Positions 31,965 through 38,273 are shown, numbered from the stretch's first letter. The stretch is DNA of 44,101 bases from a virus (IMGVR_UViG_3300050821_003083:1-44101), one strand, 5' to 3'. The notes: generated by a model from the sequence alone, not told the origin. A program made the numbers and translations.

Positions 31965-32127
31965 GTTGGCTGGGGGCTAACCTTCTGACTGTCCGCGCCA
32001 AGGCGCGGACAAGGCAGGGCAAGGCTCGGCTTGGCATGGCTTGTTAACGGCTCGGCTGGTCCAGGCTCGGCATGGCGCAGCGGCGCTGGCCAGGAGGCGG
32101 CCGAGCCATAAATGGCTCGGCCGCCTC
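31965..32127. repeat. Composite element 9: motif + pentamer tract + 16-bp hairpin
   Basis: The 17-nt motif (31965-31981) and preceding bases match the leader of the mini-membrane genes in elements 3 and 4 with only a few differences. A 9-bp hairpin GTCCGCGCC/GGCGCGGAC (31991-32010) follows, then 16 NNGGC-like pentamers (32011-32090), then a perfect 16-bp hairpin (32094-32127) with a 2-nt loop between convergent genes. No membrane-protein gene follows the leader here, so this copy looks like an orphan. Confidence 0.75.
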
Positions 32128-32134
32128 TACGGGC

Positions 32135-33049
32135 CTAAAGGTTCTGCCACCAGTTGGGATCTTTGATCGCGTTGGCGACGCGCTTGTTGCGGATGTCGGG
32201 CGGCATGACCGGCGGCGTTGGCGCGTTGGCGAGCGGCCCAGGAACGGGGCGCTGCGCCGACACCGGCTGCGCGGCGGCTGCAGGCGCGTTGGGATTGACC
32301 GCTGGCGCTCCCTGGCCGCCGCCGAACAGGCCAGCGAGGTTGAGCGCAGTCGCCTGTGGCCCGCCGCGCATGCTGTTCTGCGGGTTGAAGTTGGGCGCGT
32401 CGATGCCGACGAAGCGCGGGTTGGAGGTCGCGGCGGTCCCGGCCGCGCCGCCGCCAGCCAGTGGCCCAGGCACGCGGGCCGCAGGCGCGGCGACGGGAGG
32501 CGCGGGACCTGTGCCAGTTGGAGCGGCGCTGCCGACGGCTGCTGAACCGGCGACGGCGGGCATGTGAGAGTACAGGCCGCCCGTCGTGCGCCCGGCGGCG
32601 TCGGCCGCCGCCATTGGGCCGCCGTAGGGCTGGGGCGCGGGTTGAGGCTGTCCCACGCTCGACGCGATGATCGGCCTTGGCGGCGGGGCAGGCGGATTGC
32701 CAACGACCGGCGGCGGCGGTGGGGCAGGACCATCGCCATGACCCGGCGGCGGGTTGAACCCGGCCGGGCCGTTCGCCGCGCTGGTCAGGTCGACCATGTT
32801 GACGTTCTGGGCGTTGGGCGACGCCATGTTGGCTGGGTTCGGAGCGCCGTTCTGCATCATCATGGCGGCCTGCTCGGGCGAGATACCGTACATCTGCGAG
32901 AGGTACTGCAGCCATGCTTGGCCGTCAGGGCCCCCAGGTTGCCCGCCAGCGCCCATCGGAGCGGCTCCAGGGCCTCCGGTGGCTCCTGGCGCTGCTGTGG
33001 ACCCACGCGCCCACCAGGGCATGCTGTCGGTCAGATCGGTCACCGCCAT
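32135..33049 (-). CDS. Pro/Ala/Gly-rich protein of unknown function
   Basis: 304 residues, low complexity, with runs of Pro (PAPPPPPVVG, NPPAPPPRPI) and Ala/Gly. Short ordered parts are WLQYLSQMYGISPEQAAMMMQNG near residue 47 and a C-terminal MPPDIRNKRVANAIKDPNWWQNL. It is likely to be a flexible virion or surface-interaction protein, but it is encoded away from and opposite to the tail genes. The upstream gene ends two bases before its start. Confidence 0.6.
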   Translation of the reverse strand: MAVTDLTDSMPWWARGSTAAPGATGGPGAAPMGAGGQPGGPDGQAWLQYLSQMYGISPEQAAMMMQNGAPNPANMASPNAQNVNMVDLTSAANGPAGFNPPPGHGDGPAPPPPPVVGNPPAPPPRPIIASSVGQPQPAPQPYGGPMAAADAAGRTTGGLYSHMPAVAGSAAVGSAAPTGTGPAPPVAAPAARVPGPLAGGGAAGTAATSNPRFVGIDAPNFNPQNSMRGGPQATALNLAGLFGGGQGAPAVNPNAPAAAAQPVSAQRPVPGPLANAPTPPVMPPDIRNKRVANAIKDPNWWQNL

Positions 33050-33050
33050 G

Positions 33051-33602
33051 TCAAGCCACCGCTATAGCGTTAGAGGTCGCCGAGGCCGAGCCAGCCGGAT
33101 TGCTCGCCGTCACCTGACAGCTCACGTTCGTGCCGCTGTCGGCGCCCACCAGGGCATAGGTCGCGTTGGTCGCGCCGAAGATGTTCGTCCCGTTGCGCAG
33201 CCACTGGTAGGCGTAGGTCTGCCCGTAGGTCCACGTCCCCTGCGTGCAGCTCAGGTTCGAGCCCACCGTGCCCGTGCCGCTGGCGACCGGCGCGACGGTG
33301 TTGGTGGGCGGGATCTCGTTGGCCAGCCCGGCGGTGATCGCCGCCGCCATCGCCGCAGGCGCGAGGTTGCCGCCCTTGCCCGCATTGACGACCAGAAGCA
33401 CGTCGTTGGTGAAGTGCGAGTGAGCCGGATTGCCGGGCATGAGGGCCGACGGCGCGGTCGTGATGGTCGTGTCGTGGGTGGCGGTGTCGCTGCCCAACGC
33501 GGTGGCGATGGCGGTGAGTTCCGCCGCCCGGTTGGGGTACCATTTGTGGATCATCGCGTTGAGCGCGACTTGGCCCGAGAAGTCGGCGATCTGGTAGGAC
33601 AT
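33051..33602 (-). CDS. Protein with C-terminal Ig-like domain
   Basis: 183 residues. Residues 1-98 form an unrecognised Ala/Thr-rich domain with IHKWYPNRAAELTAIATALG and AHSHFTNDVLLVVNAG. Residues about 100-183 look like a bacterial/phage Ig-like domain: VGSNLSCTQGTW, YAYQWLRNGTNI, ATYALVGADSGTNVSCQVTASNPAG and a final strand. Ig-like domains on phage decorations and fibres help weak carbohydrate binding. It is probably an exposed virion protein, although encoded in the leftward accessory block. Confidence 0.72.
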   Translation of the reverse strand: MSYQIADFSGQVALNAMIHKWYPNRAAELTAIATALGSDTATHDTTITTAPSALMPGNPAHSHFTNDVLLVVNAGKGGNLAPAAMAAAITAGLANEIPPTNTVAPVASGTGTVGSNLSCTQGTWTYGQTYAYQWLRNGTNIFGATNATYALVGADSGTNVSCQVTASNPAGSASATSNAIAVA

Positions 33603-33604
33603 CG

Positions 33605-34078
33605 TCAGCTCCGTTTGGCGGGAGGCGCGACGCCTGGGATTTGGGTTTGCTTGCCCGCCCTCACGAACGCGCCGCCGCCTGCCAGGGCATGCGGGTCGAA
33701 GGTGGGCTTCTCGTCGTCGGGGCGCTGATCGGTCACCCCTGAGCCGCCATGCGCCTCGACCTCGGCGGCGCGCTGGCGCTGCTCGTCGGCCGAGGTCATG
33801 CCGTCTGGTGGCGGCGCGACCTTGGCCTTTTGCGCCTTGCCCGGCTGCTCCCAGTGCGGCGGGCCTGCCTGCGCCTCGAACTTGGCCGCTTGCGGATCGT
33901 GGGCGTCGGCGGGCTTGGCGCCGAGAGCCAGGCCTTCGGTTGGCTGCGTCGCAGCCTTGGGTTTGTCCGCTTCGGGCTTGGGCTGCTGCTGCGGTGCAGG
34001 TGGAGGCGGCGCTTGCGGCCTCGGTTGTGCGGGGGGAGGCGTGGGCGGCCTCGGTGGCTGCGTCGGCTGGGTTGGCAT
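33605..34078 (-). CDS. Proline-rich protein
   Basis: 157 residues with an N-terminal stretch of some 40 residues dominated by Pro and Gln (PTQPTQPPRPPTPPPAQ) and a charged Lys/Ala/Asp-rich remainder ending FVRAGKQTQIPGVAPPAKRS. It appears disordered and no domain is visible. It precedes the Ig-domain and second Pro-rich genes in one leftward group, suggesting that the three act together. A terminator-like hairpin lies upstream. Confidence 0.6.
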   Translation of the reverse strand: MPTQPTQPPRPPTPPPAQPRPQAPPPPAPQQQPKPEADKPKAATQPTEGLALGAKPADAHDPQAAKFEAQAGPPHWEQPGKAQKAKVAPPPDGMTSADEQRQRAAEVEAHGGSGVTDQRPDDEKPTFDPHALAGGGAFVRAGKQTQIPGVAPPAKRS

Positions 34079-34092
34079 GGGGTCAGCTCCTT

Positions 34093-34118
34093 AAAAAGGC
34101 CGGGGACTTACCCGGCCC
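34093..34118 (-). terminator. Intrinsic terminator (leftward)
   Basis: On the minus strand GGGCCGGG-TAAGT-CCCCGGCC is followed by TTTTT, with a stem of 7 to 8 GC pairs. It separates the small-gene operon (34142-35900) from the Pro-rich/Ig-domain genes and may allow partial read-through into them. Confidence 0.75.
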
Positions 34119-34141
34119 AAGGTCTGCGGAGGCTGACGATA

Positions 34142-34384
34142 TTACGCCGATTTGGCCTCCTCGTCAGTGTTAACAGGCTCAGGCTTGGGCTGCGTGAAGT
34201 CAGGCCCGGCGGGCTTGGCGTTGAGGATGAGATCGAGCTGCACCTCGGCATCGCCGAGAACCTTGGCAAGCGCCTGCCATCCCGGCCCGCTCTTGCGCTC
34301 GGCTTCGCGCCTGATCAATCTGAGCAGCGCCTCCGGTTCGTCCATGTCGAGCAGCGTCTCGACCGTCCTTTGTTTAAGCTCCAT
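34142..34384 (-). CDS. Small protein of unknown function
   Basis: 80 residues from ATG 34384 with AGGAGA upstream. The N-terminal two thirds are helical (VETLLDMDEPEALLRLIRREAERKSG, then WQALAKVLGDAEVQLDLIL), and the C-terminus is Pro/Glu-rich. It overlaps the upstream gene slightly and is the last gene before the terminator at 34093-34118. Confidence 0.62.
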   Translation of the reverse strand: MELKQRTVETLLDMDEPEALLRLIRREAERKSGPGWQALAKVLGDAEVQLDLILNAKPAGPDFTQPKPEPVNTDEEAKSA

Positions 34385-34709
34385 CTGCGTCTCCTGATGT
34401 TGGCATGGCCAATATAGGCGTCGCCTTGAACACCTGCGCCACCCAACGCGCATGGCCCTCTTCGGCCTCGTCCCAGGTCGCATAACGCTCGCAGTCGACG
34501 GATGATCCGTTGACGAACACCATCGTCTCGAACAGCTCCCGCCGCCCATCCCAACCATGATCGATGCCGAGGAACACCGTCGAGACGCGCACATCGTCGC
34601 GCGCCGTGTCGCGCACGTGCCGGTCAGCCGTCTCGAACCACCACGCCCACCACATCAGGTCGTCGCATTTGACCGGCTTGTGGCCCTTGAGGATGTACGT
34701 GTCGCTCAT
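34374..34709 (-). CDS. Conserved small phage protein (MSDTYILKGHKPV type)
   Basis: 111 residues: MSDTYILKGHKPVKCDDLMWWAWWFETADRHV, VRVSTVFLGIDHGWDG, LFETMVFVNGSSVD and RYATWDEAEEGHARWVAQV. This is a pattern I recognise from many phage genomes, where it carries no function. It is beta-rich with a final helix. It overlaps its upstream neighbour by 4 nt. Confidence 0.72.
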   Translation of the reverse strand: MSDTYILKGHKPVKCDDLMWWAWWFETADRHVRDTARDDVRVSTVFLGIDHGWDGRRELFETMVFVNGSSVDCERYATWDEAEEGHARWVAQVFKATPILAMPTSGDADGA

Positions 34710-34948
34710 TCGCGACCCTCGTCGAAGAACGGAACGGCGTCTGACGCACTGCGCAGGCGGGTCAGCAGTTCGACGAACAGCGTTTGATATTTGTGCGCCC
34801 GCATGATCTCGTCGTGATGGACGCGCAAATGGAGTTGGACGGCTGCGTCGTATCGTTGCGCAGGCGGCAGGCGCATGACGGCCTCGACGCCCTTGTCCCA
34901 CGCGCGCTCCTTGCGCATGTACTCCTTCATGTAGGGCGTTCTGCTCAT
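34706..34948 (-). CDS. Small basic helical protein
   Basis: 80 residues starting MSRTPYMKEYMRKERAWDKG. The YMKEYMRK motif recurs in the gene at 38813 (YMREYMRKK) and is common in small phage proteins, possibly a nucleic-acid-binding helix. The rest is helical. Start and stop both overlap the neighbouring genes. Confidence 0.65.
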   Translation of the reverse strand: MSRTPYMKEYMRKERAWDKGVEAVMRLPPAQRYDAAVQLHLRVHHDEIMRAHKYQTLFVELLTRLRSASDAVPFFDEGRE

Positions 34949-35142
34949 CGCCTGTGCTCCCGCTCCGCTTCGAGAACGTTGAGCCGCGCCTGCATGGCGT
35001 CCTGCGCCTTGACGATGGCGTGCAACGCGGCGACCGCGCCGCCCAGCTCAAGCTTGAGCAGATAGACGAGGTAGCACAGCACGGCCATCACGCCGAGGAG
35101 CGCGAGTGTCTGGATCGTGTCGACGATGAAGTCGAAGCCCAT
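34945..35142 (-). CDS. Membrane-anchored coiled-coil protein
   Basis: 65 residues with an N-terminal transmembrane helix (VDTIQTLALLGVMAVLCYLVYLL) followed by a predicted coiled coil ending LNVLEAEREHRR. Similar small anchored proteins in phages include Rz-like or antiholin-type proteins, but no lysis gene adjoins it, so the role is unknown. Confidence 0.65.
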   Translation of the reverse strand: MGFDFIVDTIQTLALLGVMAVLCYLVYLLKLELGGAVAALHAIVKAQDAMQARLNVLEAEREHRR

Positions 35143-35145
35143 AGC

Positions 35146-35373
35146 TCACGCCTCGCCGATGCTTTGGCTCGCCTCAAGCAAATGCCTGATCGTCGTTTCA
35201 AATTCAGCCAGCTCGCGGATCGCCTCGTCCTCGCTGCAACCTCTGTCCTCCATCAGGCCTTCGATCATGGCCTCTAGAAGCCACGGCTGCGTGCGCCGAA
35301 ACTCGCGCAGGAGATCGCTTAATGCTTTTTCGAAATCGCGCTTGGTGAGCTTCTTTTTAGTCGCCTGGGTCAT
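35146..35373 (-). CDS. Small helical protein
   Basis: 75 residues, basic at the start (MTQATKKKLTKRDFEKAL) and acidic later (MEDRGCSEDEAIRELAEFE). It has three predicted helices and no recognised motif. Its start overlaps the end of the upstream gene by 17 nt, which supports operon translation. Confidence 0.62.
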   Translation of the reverse strand: MTQATKKKLTKRDFEKALSDLLREFRRTQPWLLEAMIEGLMEDRGCSEDEAIRELAEFETTIRHLLEASQSIGEA

Positions 35374-35557
35374 CCTTGAACGCCTCTTGCGCCGCGATCC
35401 GGTTCAGTTCATCCGCCTCGCGCATCAGCTCAAGGGCCTTGTCGCCCGCATTGGCGGCAAGGGACTGGATCACGCTGAGATTGAGCCGCTCGACCGCCTC
35501 GTCGATCTGGCGCGCGTAGGCCAGCAGCTCCTGCGACAAGAGTTTAAGCTTTTGCAC
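35357..35557 (-). CDS. Small helical protein
   Basis: 66 residues from GTG 35557, chosen because AAGGA precedes it and because it reduces the overlap with the upstream gene to 14 nt; a longer frame reaches 35635. The product is wholly helical (LLSQELLAYARQIDEAVERLNLSVIQSLAANAGDKALEL). The function is unknown. Confidence 0.58.
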   Translation of the reverse strand: MQKLKLLSQELLAYARQIDEAVERLNLSVIQSLAANAGDKALELMREADELNRIAAQEAFKDDPGD

Positions 35558-35855
35558 TGCGCGGCTTCCTTGCTGGCGACAGAACCGACAAGAGCAACGG
35601 AAATTCCTTCGTCCGAAAATTGTAGAGGCTGTCAATCAGGCGGCTCAACTCGTCCAGTCTCTGCGCAGCCAGCTTGGCTTCCGTTGTCGTCTGGTAGTTC
35701 ATTGCGGCGACACGCATGAACATAGCGACCAAGTGGGGATTGCCTTTAGCGTGGCCTGCCCCAAACACGGCGTCGATTTCATCGCGCGCTTGGCTCATCC
35801 ATTGCGCGGCGTCATCGCTGGCTTTGTTGAACAGTGCGTCGGGCTTCGCCTTCAT
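35544..35855 (-). CDS. Small helical protein, first of leftward operon
   Basis: 103 residues from ATG 35855 (GTG 35900 is an alternative adding 15 residues). The product contains FNKASDDAAQWMSQARDEIDAVFGAGHAKGNPHLVAMFMRVAAMNY and is otherwise helical, without a known domain. The 19-bp sequence immediately before ATG 35855 is one arm of a long-distance inverted repeat (see 35856-35874), so the preferred start places that repeat in the leader. Confidence 0.6.
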   Translation of the reverse strand: MKAKPDALFNKASDDAAQWMSQARDEIDAVFGAGHAKGNPHLVAMFMRVAAMNYQTTTEAKLAAQRLDELSRLIDSLYNFRTKEFPLLLSVLSPARKPRSAKA

Positions 35856-35874
35856 TCGGACACGCTTAAATAAA
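35856..35874. repeat. Left arm of 19-bp inverted repeat
   Basis: The minus strand reads TTTATTTAAGCGTGTCCGA, identical over 19 bases to the + strand at 36905-36923. The two arms enclose 1,068 bp holding the zinc-ribbon gene. No target-site duplication is evident outside them. Confidence 0.7.
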
Positions 35875-35932
35875 GGATGGCCCCGGCGCAACGGCTTCAC
35901 CTCGATGCACGTTTTTGCTATTGTGCAAAACT

Positions 35933-36706
35933 ATGCCGAAGCGCAGATCAGATGCAGACAATCGCCGTTTTTTCGACGAGTTCGAGTTCGTCAAGGTCAG
36001 CCGCTTTCGCGCCATGGGCGTGATCGACCCAGCCAAGCACGAAGCCCTGATCCCGTTCCCCAACGGCAGGGTGAAGCTGATCGGCACTGGTCACGTGCGC
36101 TTCCCAAATGGCGGCGGCTGGTCGTTCTTCGTCTGCCCGAAATGCGCCAAGCTCGCAGGCGTGCTCTACCTGATCGACGATGCGCCACTGTGCATTCGCT
36201 GCTGCGCCAAGCTCAACATCAAACACGCAAGCCAATACGGCTTCGGCAGGGATGAACGTAGGCGAACCAGCGACAAACACCTCGATCAGCTCATCGCCAA
36301 GCTCGAAACCAAGGAACCGCTCAGGCTCAAAGGCCCGTTCAGCTCATGGCAGGGTAAGGCGAAGCTCGTCTACAATAGCCGCAAGCTCACAGAACGCATG
36401 CGACGCCGCATGATCACGCTCAGGCTCAATCAGCTCGCCAACCAGCAAACTAAGGACAACGATGTCCACCTCAAGCTGACCAGGGCCTACAAGCCCCGTA
36501 GTGACGCACTGGCGGCTATCCCTGAGCTGCAGCAGGTCTGGCGCGCTCGAACCCACGAAACCCTCCAGCAAGCCCTCGACAAAGCCCAAGTCGCCATATT
36601 CAAGGCATTAGAGAGCGAACAGCCGAATATCCGCCTCGCCGCAGCTCGCCTCATGCTCCAAACAAAACAGGCCAGAGAGCGCGGCTTAACAGGTGTATGC
36701 ACATAG
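35933..36706 (+). CDS. Zinc-ribbon protein between inverted repeats
   Basis: 257 residues from ATG 35933. A GWSFFVCPKCAKLAGVLYLIDDAPLCIRCC segment forms a four-Cys zinc ribbon. The following region is basic and helical (GRDERRRTSDKHLDQLIAKLE, LTERMRRRMITLRLNQLANQQ), suggesting nucleic-acid binding. The C-terminal 60 residues repeat an alpha-helical pattern (LQQALDKAQVAIFKALES). Similar proteins occur in rhizobial mobile DNA, to my recollection, with no known function. The divergent upstream gap holds TTTTGC...GCAAAA, an imperfect palindrome. The 19-bp inverted repeat around the gene suggests a mobile or invertible cassette. Confidence 0.7.
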   Translation: MPKRRSDADNRRFFDEFEFVKVSRFRAMGVIDPAKHEALIPFPNGRVKLIGTGHVRFPNGGGWSFFVCPKCAKLAGVLYLIDDAPLCIRCCAKLNIKHASQYGFGRDERRRTSDKHLDQLIAKLETKEPLRLKGPFSSWQGKAKLVYNSRKLTERMRRRMITLRLNQLANQQTKDNDVHLKLTRAYKPRSDALAAIPELQQVWRARTHETLQQALDKAQVAIFKALESEQPNIRLAAARLMLQTKQARERGLTGVCT

Positions 36707-36881
36707 CAGCGACCCGCACCAGCTCAAGGCGCCCGAGCGTCTAGAGCCGTAACCTATTGAAATCGTTGAGGTTTTAGAGATACGAATACTTGTTGTGGTA
36801 CAGTATAGCTGCCAACAATACTTCAACGTACTTTAGTTCGAGCCATTCTTCGGATATTCACTTCGAGATCGGCAATCCGGC

Positions 36882-36910
36882 TTGACGCAGCTAGATCGGG
36901 CTGGTTTATT
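36882..36910 (+). promoter_or_regulatory. Sigma70-like promoter
   Basis: TTGACG (36882-36887), a 17-nt spacer and TTTATT (36905-36910) match a vegetative promoter. The -10 element is the first six bases of the right arm of the 19-bp inverted repeat. It points rightward toward the GTTACG repeats and the gene at 37355, about 440 bp away. Confidence 0.55.
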
Positions 36911-36923
36911 TAAGCGTGTCCGA
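36905..36923. repeat. Right arm of 19-bp inverted repeat
   Basis: TTTATTTAAGCGTGTCCGA on the + strand is the exact inverted match of 35856-35874. Outside this core the two flanks do not align. Confidence 0.7.
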
Positions 36924-37005
36924 GATCTGGCTTACAACCGATTGCAACCGCGCCACAACCGCGCTATCCACGTGAGCCATGCGCCCATCGCATCACACGG
37001 ACAAA

Positions 37006-37022
37006 TCCCGCACCGTGCGGGA
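37006..37022. promoter_or_regulatory. 17-bp palindrome TCCCGCAC-C-GTGCGGGA
   Basis: A perfect inverted repeat with a single central base. Its arms repeat the CCCGCAC/GTGCGGG core seen at 21730, 21776 and in the hairpin at 21882-21913, so a common DNA-binding protein is possible. Confidence 0.5.
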
Positions 37023-37117
37023 CTACAACCTAACGATATCAATGGCTTACACATCGTGTCGGATTTCAAAACTAAATCTTTCGCACATTCAATAGGTTAC
37101 GAGCGTCGATCATAGAT

Positions 37118-37134
37118 CGTTGATGTGATCAACG
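37118..37134. promoter_or_regulatory. 17-bp palindrome CGTTGAT-GTG-ATCAACG
   Basis: A perfect 7-bp inverted repeat around GTG in the gene-free region, upstream of the GTTACG repeats. It is a candidate operator; no other copy was seen. Confidence 0.45.
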
Positions 37135-37293
37135 TTAGCACAACTGGGTGCGGGGACCCTACCTCACCTTTCTGTAGAACCGAAATTGCCCCCCTATGGT
37201 ACCCGTGTTGGGGGAGGCCCCCGAAGGGGGGGACCCACCACCCCACTCCCCCCGTTTCCAGACTACATTGCCTAACTGTGAGTAAAATCTAGC

Positions 37294-37340
37294 GTTACGC
37301 CGTTACGCTGTTACGTTGTGTTACGCGGGGGTTTCGTAAC
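37294..37340. repeat. GTTACG direct repeats (iteron-like)
   Basis: GTTACG occurs at 37294, 37302, 37310 and 37320 (intervals 8, 8 and 10 bp) and in inverse form CGTAAC at 37335. It lies 15-60 bp before the gene at 37355. Short tandem binding sites of this kind are typical of replication origins or cooperative regulators. Confidence 0.55.
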
Positions 37341-37354
37341 GGGGAGTTTTTGGG

Positions 37355-37711
37355 ATGGTTGCTTATGCCAAGGTAAGGCTGTGGGCGGATCGAGTTCGGC
37401 TGGTGAAGCGGTATTTAGCGTCGCCGTCGGCGTGGCCCGACGGGATTGATACGAAGTCCGAGCGTTGGCATCAGGATCGGAAGGAATATTGGGCTGGGTT
37501 GGTGAGTAATTTGGATGATGGTGGGCAGTGGGTTGGCGGGCTTGAGGATGCGGCGGCGTACAAGCGGTTTGGGAGTGTGGCTCCGGTTCGATTGAGGGCG
37601 GTTGCGTTGGCTGATGGTCCTGTGAGTGCGGCGGATCGGATGCGGCGGTATCGTGAGCGGCTGGCGGCGGCTCGGAAGGCTGGTGAGGAGGCGAGCGCCA
37701 AGCCTACTTAG
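37355..37711 (+). CDS. Protein of unknown function downstream of iteron-like repeats
   Basis: 118 residues from ATG 37355, with GGGGAG nine bases upstream. It contains VRLWADRVRLVKRYLASPSAWPDG, WHQDRKEYWAGLVSNLDDGGQWVGG and a basic Ala-rich C-terminus (RMRRYRERLAAARKAG). No named domain is present. It converges with, and slightly overlaps, the ribbon-helix-helix gene on the other strand. Codon use looks more T- and G-rich than in the neighbouring genes. Confidence 0.6.
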   Translation: MVAYAKVRLWADRVRLVKRYLASPSAWPDGIDTKSERWHQDRKEYWAGLVSNLDDGGQWVGGLEDAAAYKRFGSVAPVRLRAVALADGPVSAADRMRRYRERLAAARKAGEEASAKPT

Positions 37712-37865
37712 GTTTGTTGGCTTCCAGGGCTTCCCTGACGAGCTGGCGGATGGCTTCGGCGCGGGATGGGAGGCGGTTGGCCCATCGGTAGTCGTCGATT
37801 TGGGCGATGAGTTCGGCGGGCATAGGGATAGCAACCCGTTCCGGTTCCTGACGTTTTTTGACCAT
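37704..37865 (-). CDS. Ribbon-helix-helix regulator
   Basis: 53 residues: MVKKRQEPERVAIPMPAELI, then AQIDDYRWANRLPSRAEAIRQLVREALEAN. The N-terminal beta strand (RVAIPMP) followed by two helices with the RAEAIRQLV signature is the Arc/CopG ribbon-helix-helix fold. It should bind DNA as a dimer of dimers, perhaps one of the nearby palindromes. It is read opposite to its neighbours, and its stop lies within the end of the gene at 37355. Confidence 0.78.
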   Translation of the reverse strand: MVKKRQEPERVAIPMPAELIAQIDDYRWANRLPSRAEAIRQLVREALEANKPK

Positions 37866-37952
37866 GATCAATTATGCGTGATGCCCCGGCGCGGGTAAAT
37901 GTTCCGCGTGCGCCGGATGCACCGCTTGCGCCGTTGTGATGTTAACGGCCTT

Positions 37953-37970
37953 ATAGGTAGAACTACCTAT
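37953..37970. promoter_or_regulatory. 18-bp palindrome
   Basis: ATAGGTAGAACTACCTAT, symmetric except for the central AA/TT, lies between the divergent ribbon-helix-helix gene and the HTH gene at 38037. It is the probable operator of one of them. The context (GCCTTATAG before, TTGCG after) resembles that of the palindrome at 31233. Confidence 0.6.
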
Positions 37971-38036
37971 TGCGATGGCTGGGGTTGGGGCGCGTGGGTG
38001 TTAACAGGGGGTCAACCCTGGCGGGAGTTTTTCCCG

Positions 38037-38273
38037 ATGACCCATGATCGTCTCAACAAATTGATTGAAGAGTGTTTTCGGCGGCGGCGGATGGAGGGCT
38101 TGCCGTGCAGCTACGCCAGCGTGGCGGGTTTTTTGGGCGTGACGCCGATGACTTTGCGGCGTTGGCGGGAGGGGCAGGCGCCGATCCCGCGCTCGGTCGA
38201 GATTGTGATGGAGGTTTTCCACGACTTTCCCGAGGTTCGCGCCGCCTGGGGTGATGAAAAATCAGAGGCTTAG
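38037..38273 (+). CDS. Small HTH regulator, paralogue 1
   Basis: 78 residues from ATG 38037 (upstream in-frame starts lack a ribosome site; GGGAG is nine bases before this one). SYASVAGFLGVTPMTLRRWREGQAPIPRSVEIVMEV is a helix-turn-helix of the Xre/transposon-regulator type. It is about half identical to the next gene (RLNxxIEECF/QCL, then FLGVxPxTLRRW). It lies beside the TGTTARACGTYTAACA operators and is a probable regulator of the late small genes. Confidence 0.75.
   Translation: MTHDRLNKLIEECFRRRRMEGLPCSYASVAGFLGVTPMTLRRWREGQAPIPRSVEIVMEVFHDFPEVRAAWGDEKSEA

Larger units (their letters stand above)
36707..37354. other. Largest gene-free region; possible origin/control region
   Basis: 648 nt with no convincing gene. 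The first 450 nt are AT-richer than the rest of the window. It contains the right arm of the 19-bp repeat, a sigma70-like promoter (36882-36910), palindromes at 37006-37022 and 37118-37134, a very G/C-skewed block with GGGGG-AGG-CCCCC (about 37210-37255), and four GTTACG repeats (37294-37325). A TTG-started 77-codon frame here overlaps the promoter and looks non-coding. An origin, packaging or regulatory role is plausible. Confidence 0.55.

Noticed and set aside
4522-32127. CRISPR array interpretation of the pentamer tracts
   Set aside because: There are no 20-40 nt direct repeats with unique spacers; the periodicity is 5 nt and no cas genes are present.
36882-37115. 77-codon frame starting TTG in the gene-free region
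   Set aside because: The TTG is the -35 element of a good promoter, there is no ribosome site, and the product has no domain-like pattern.
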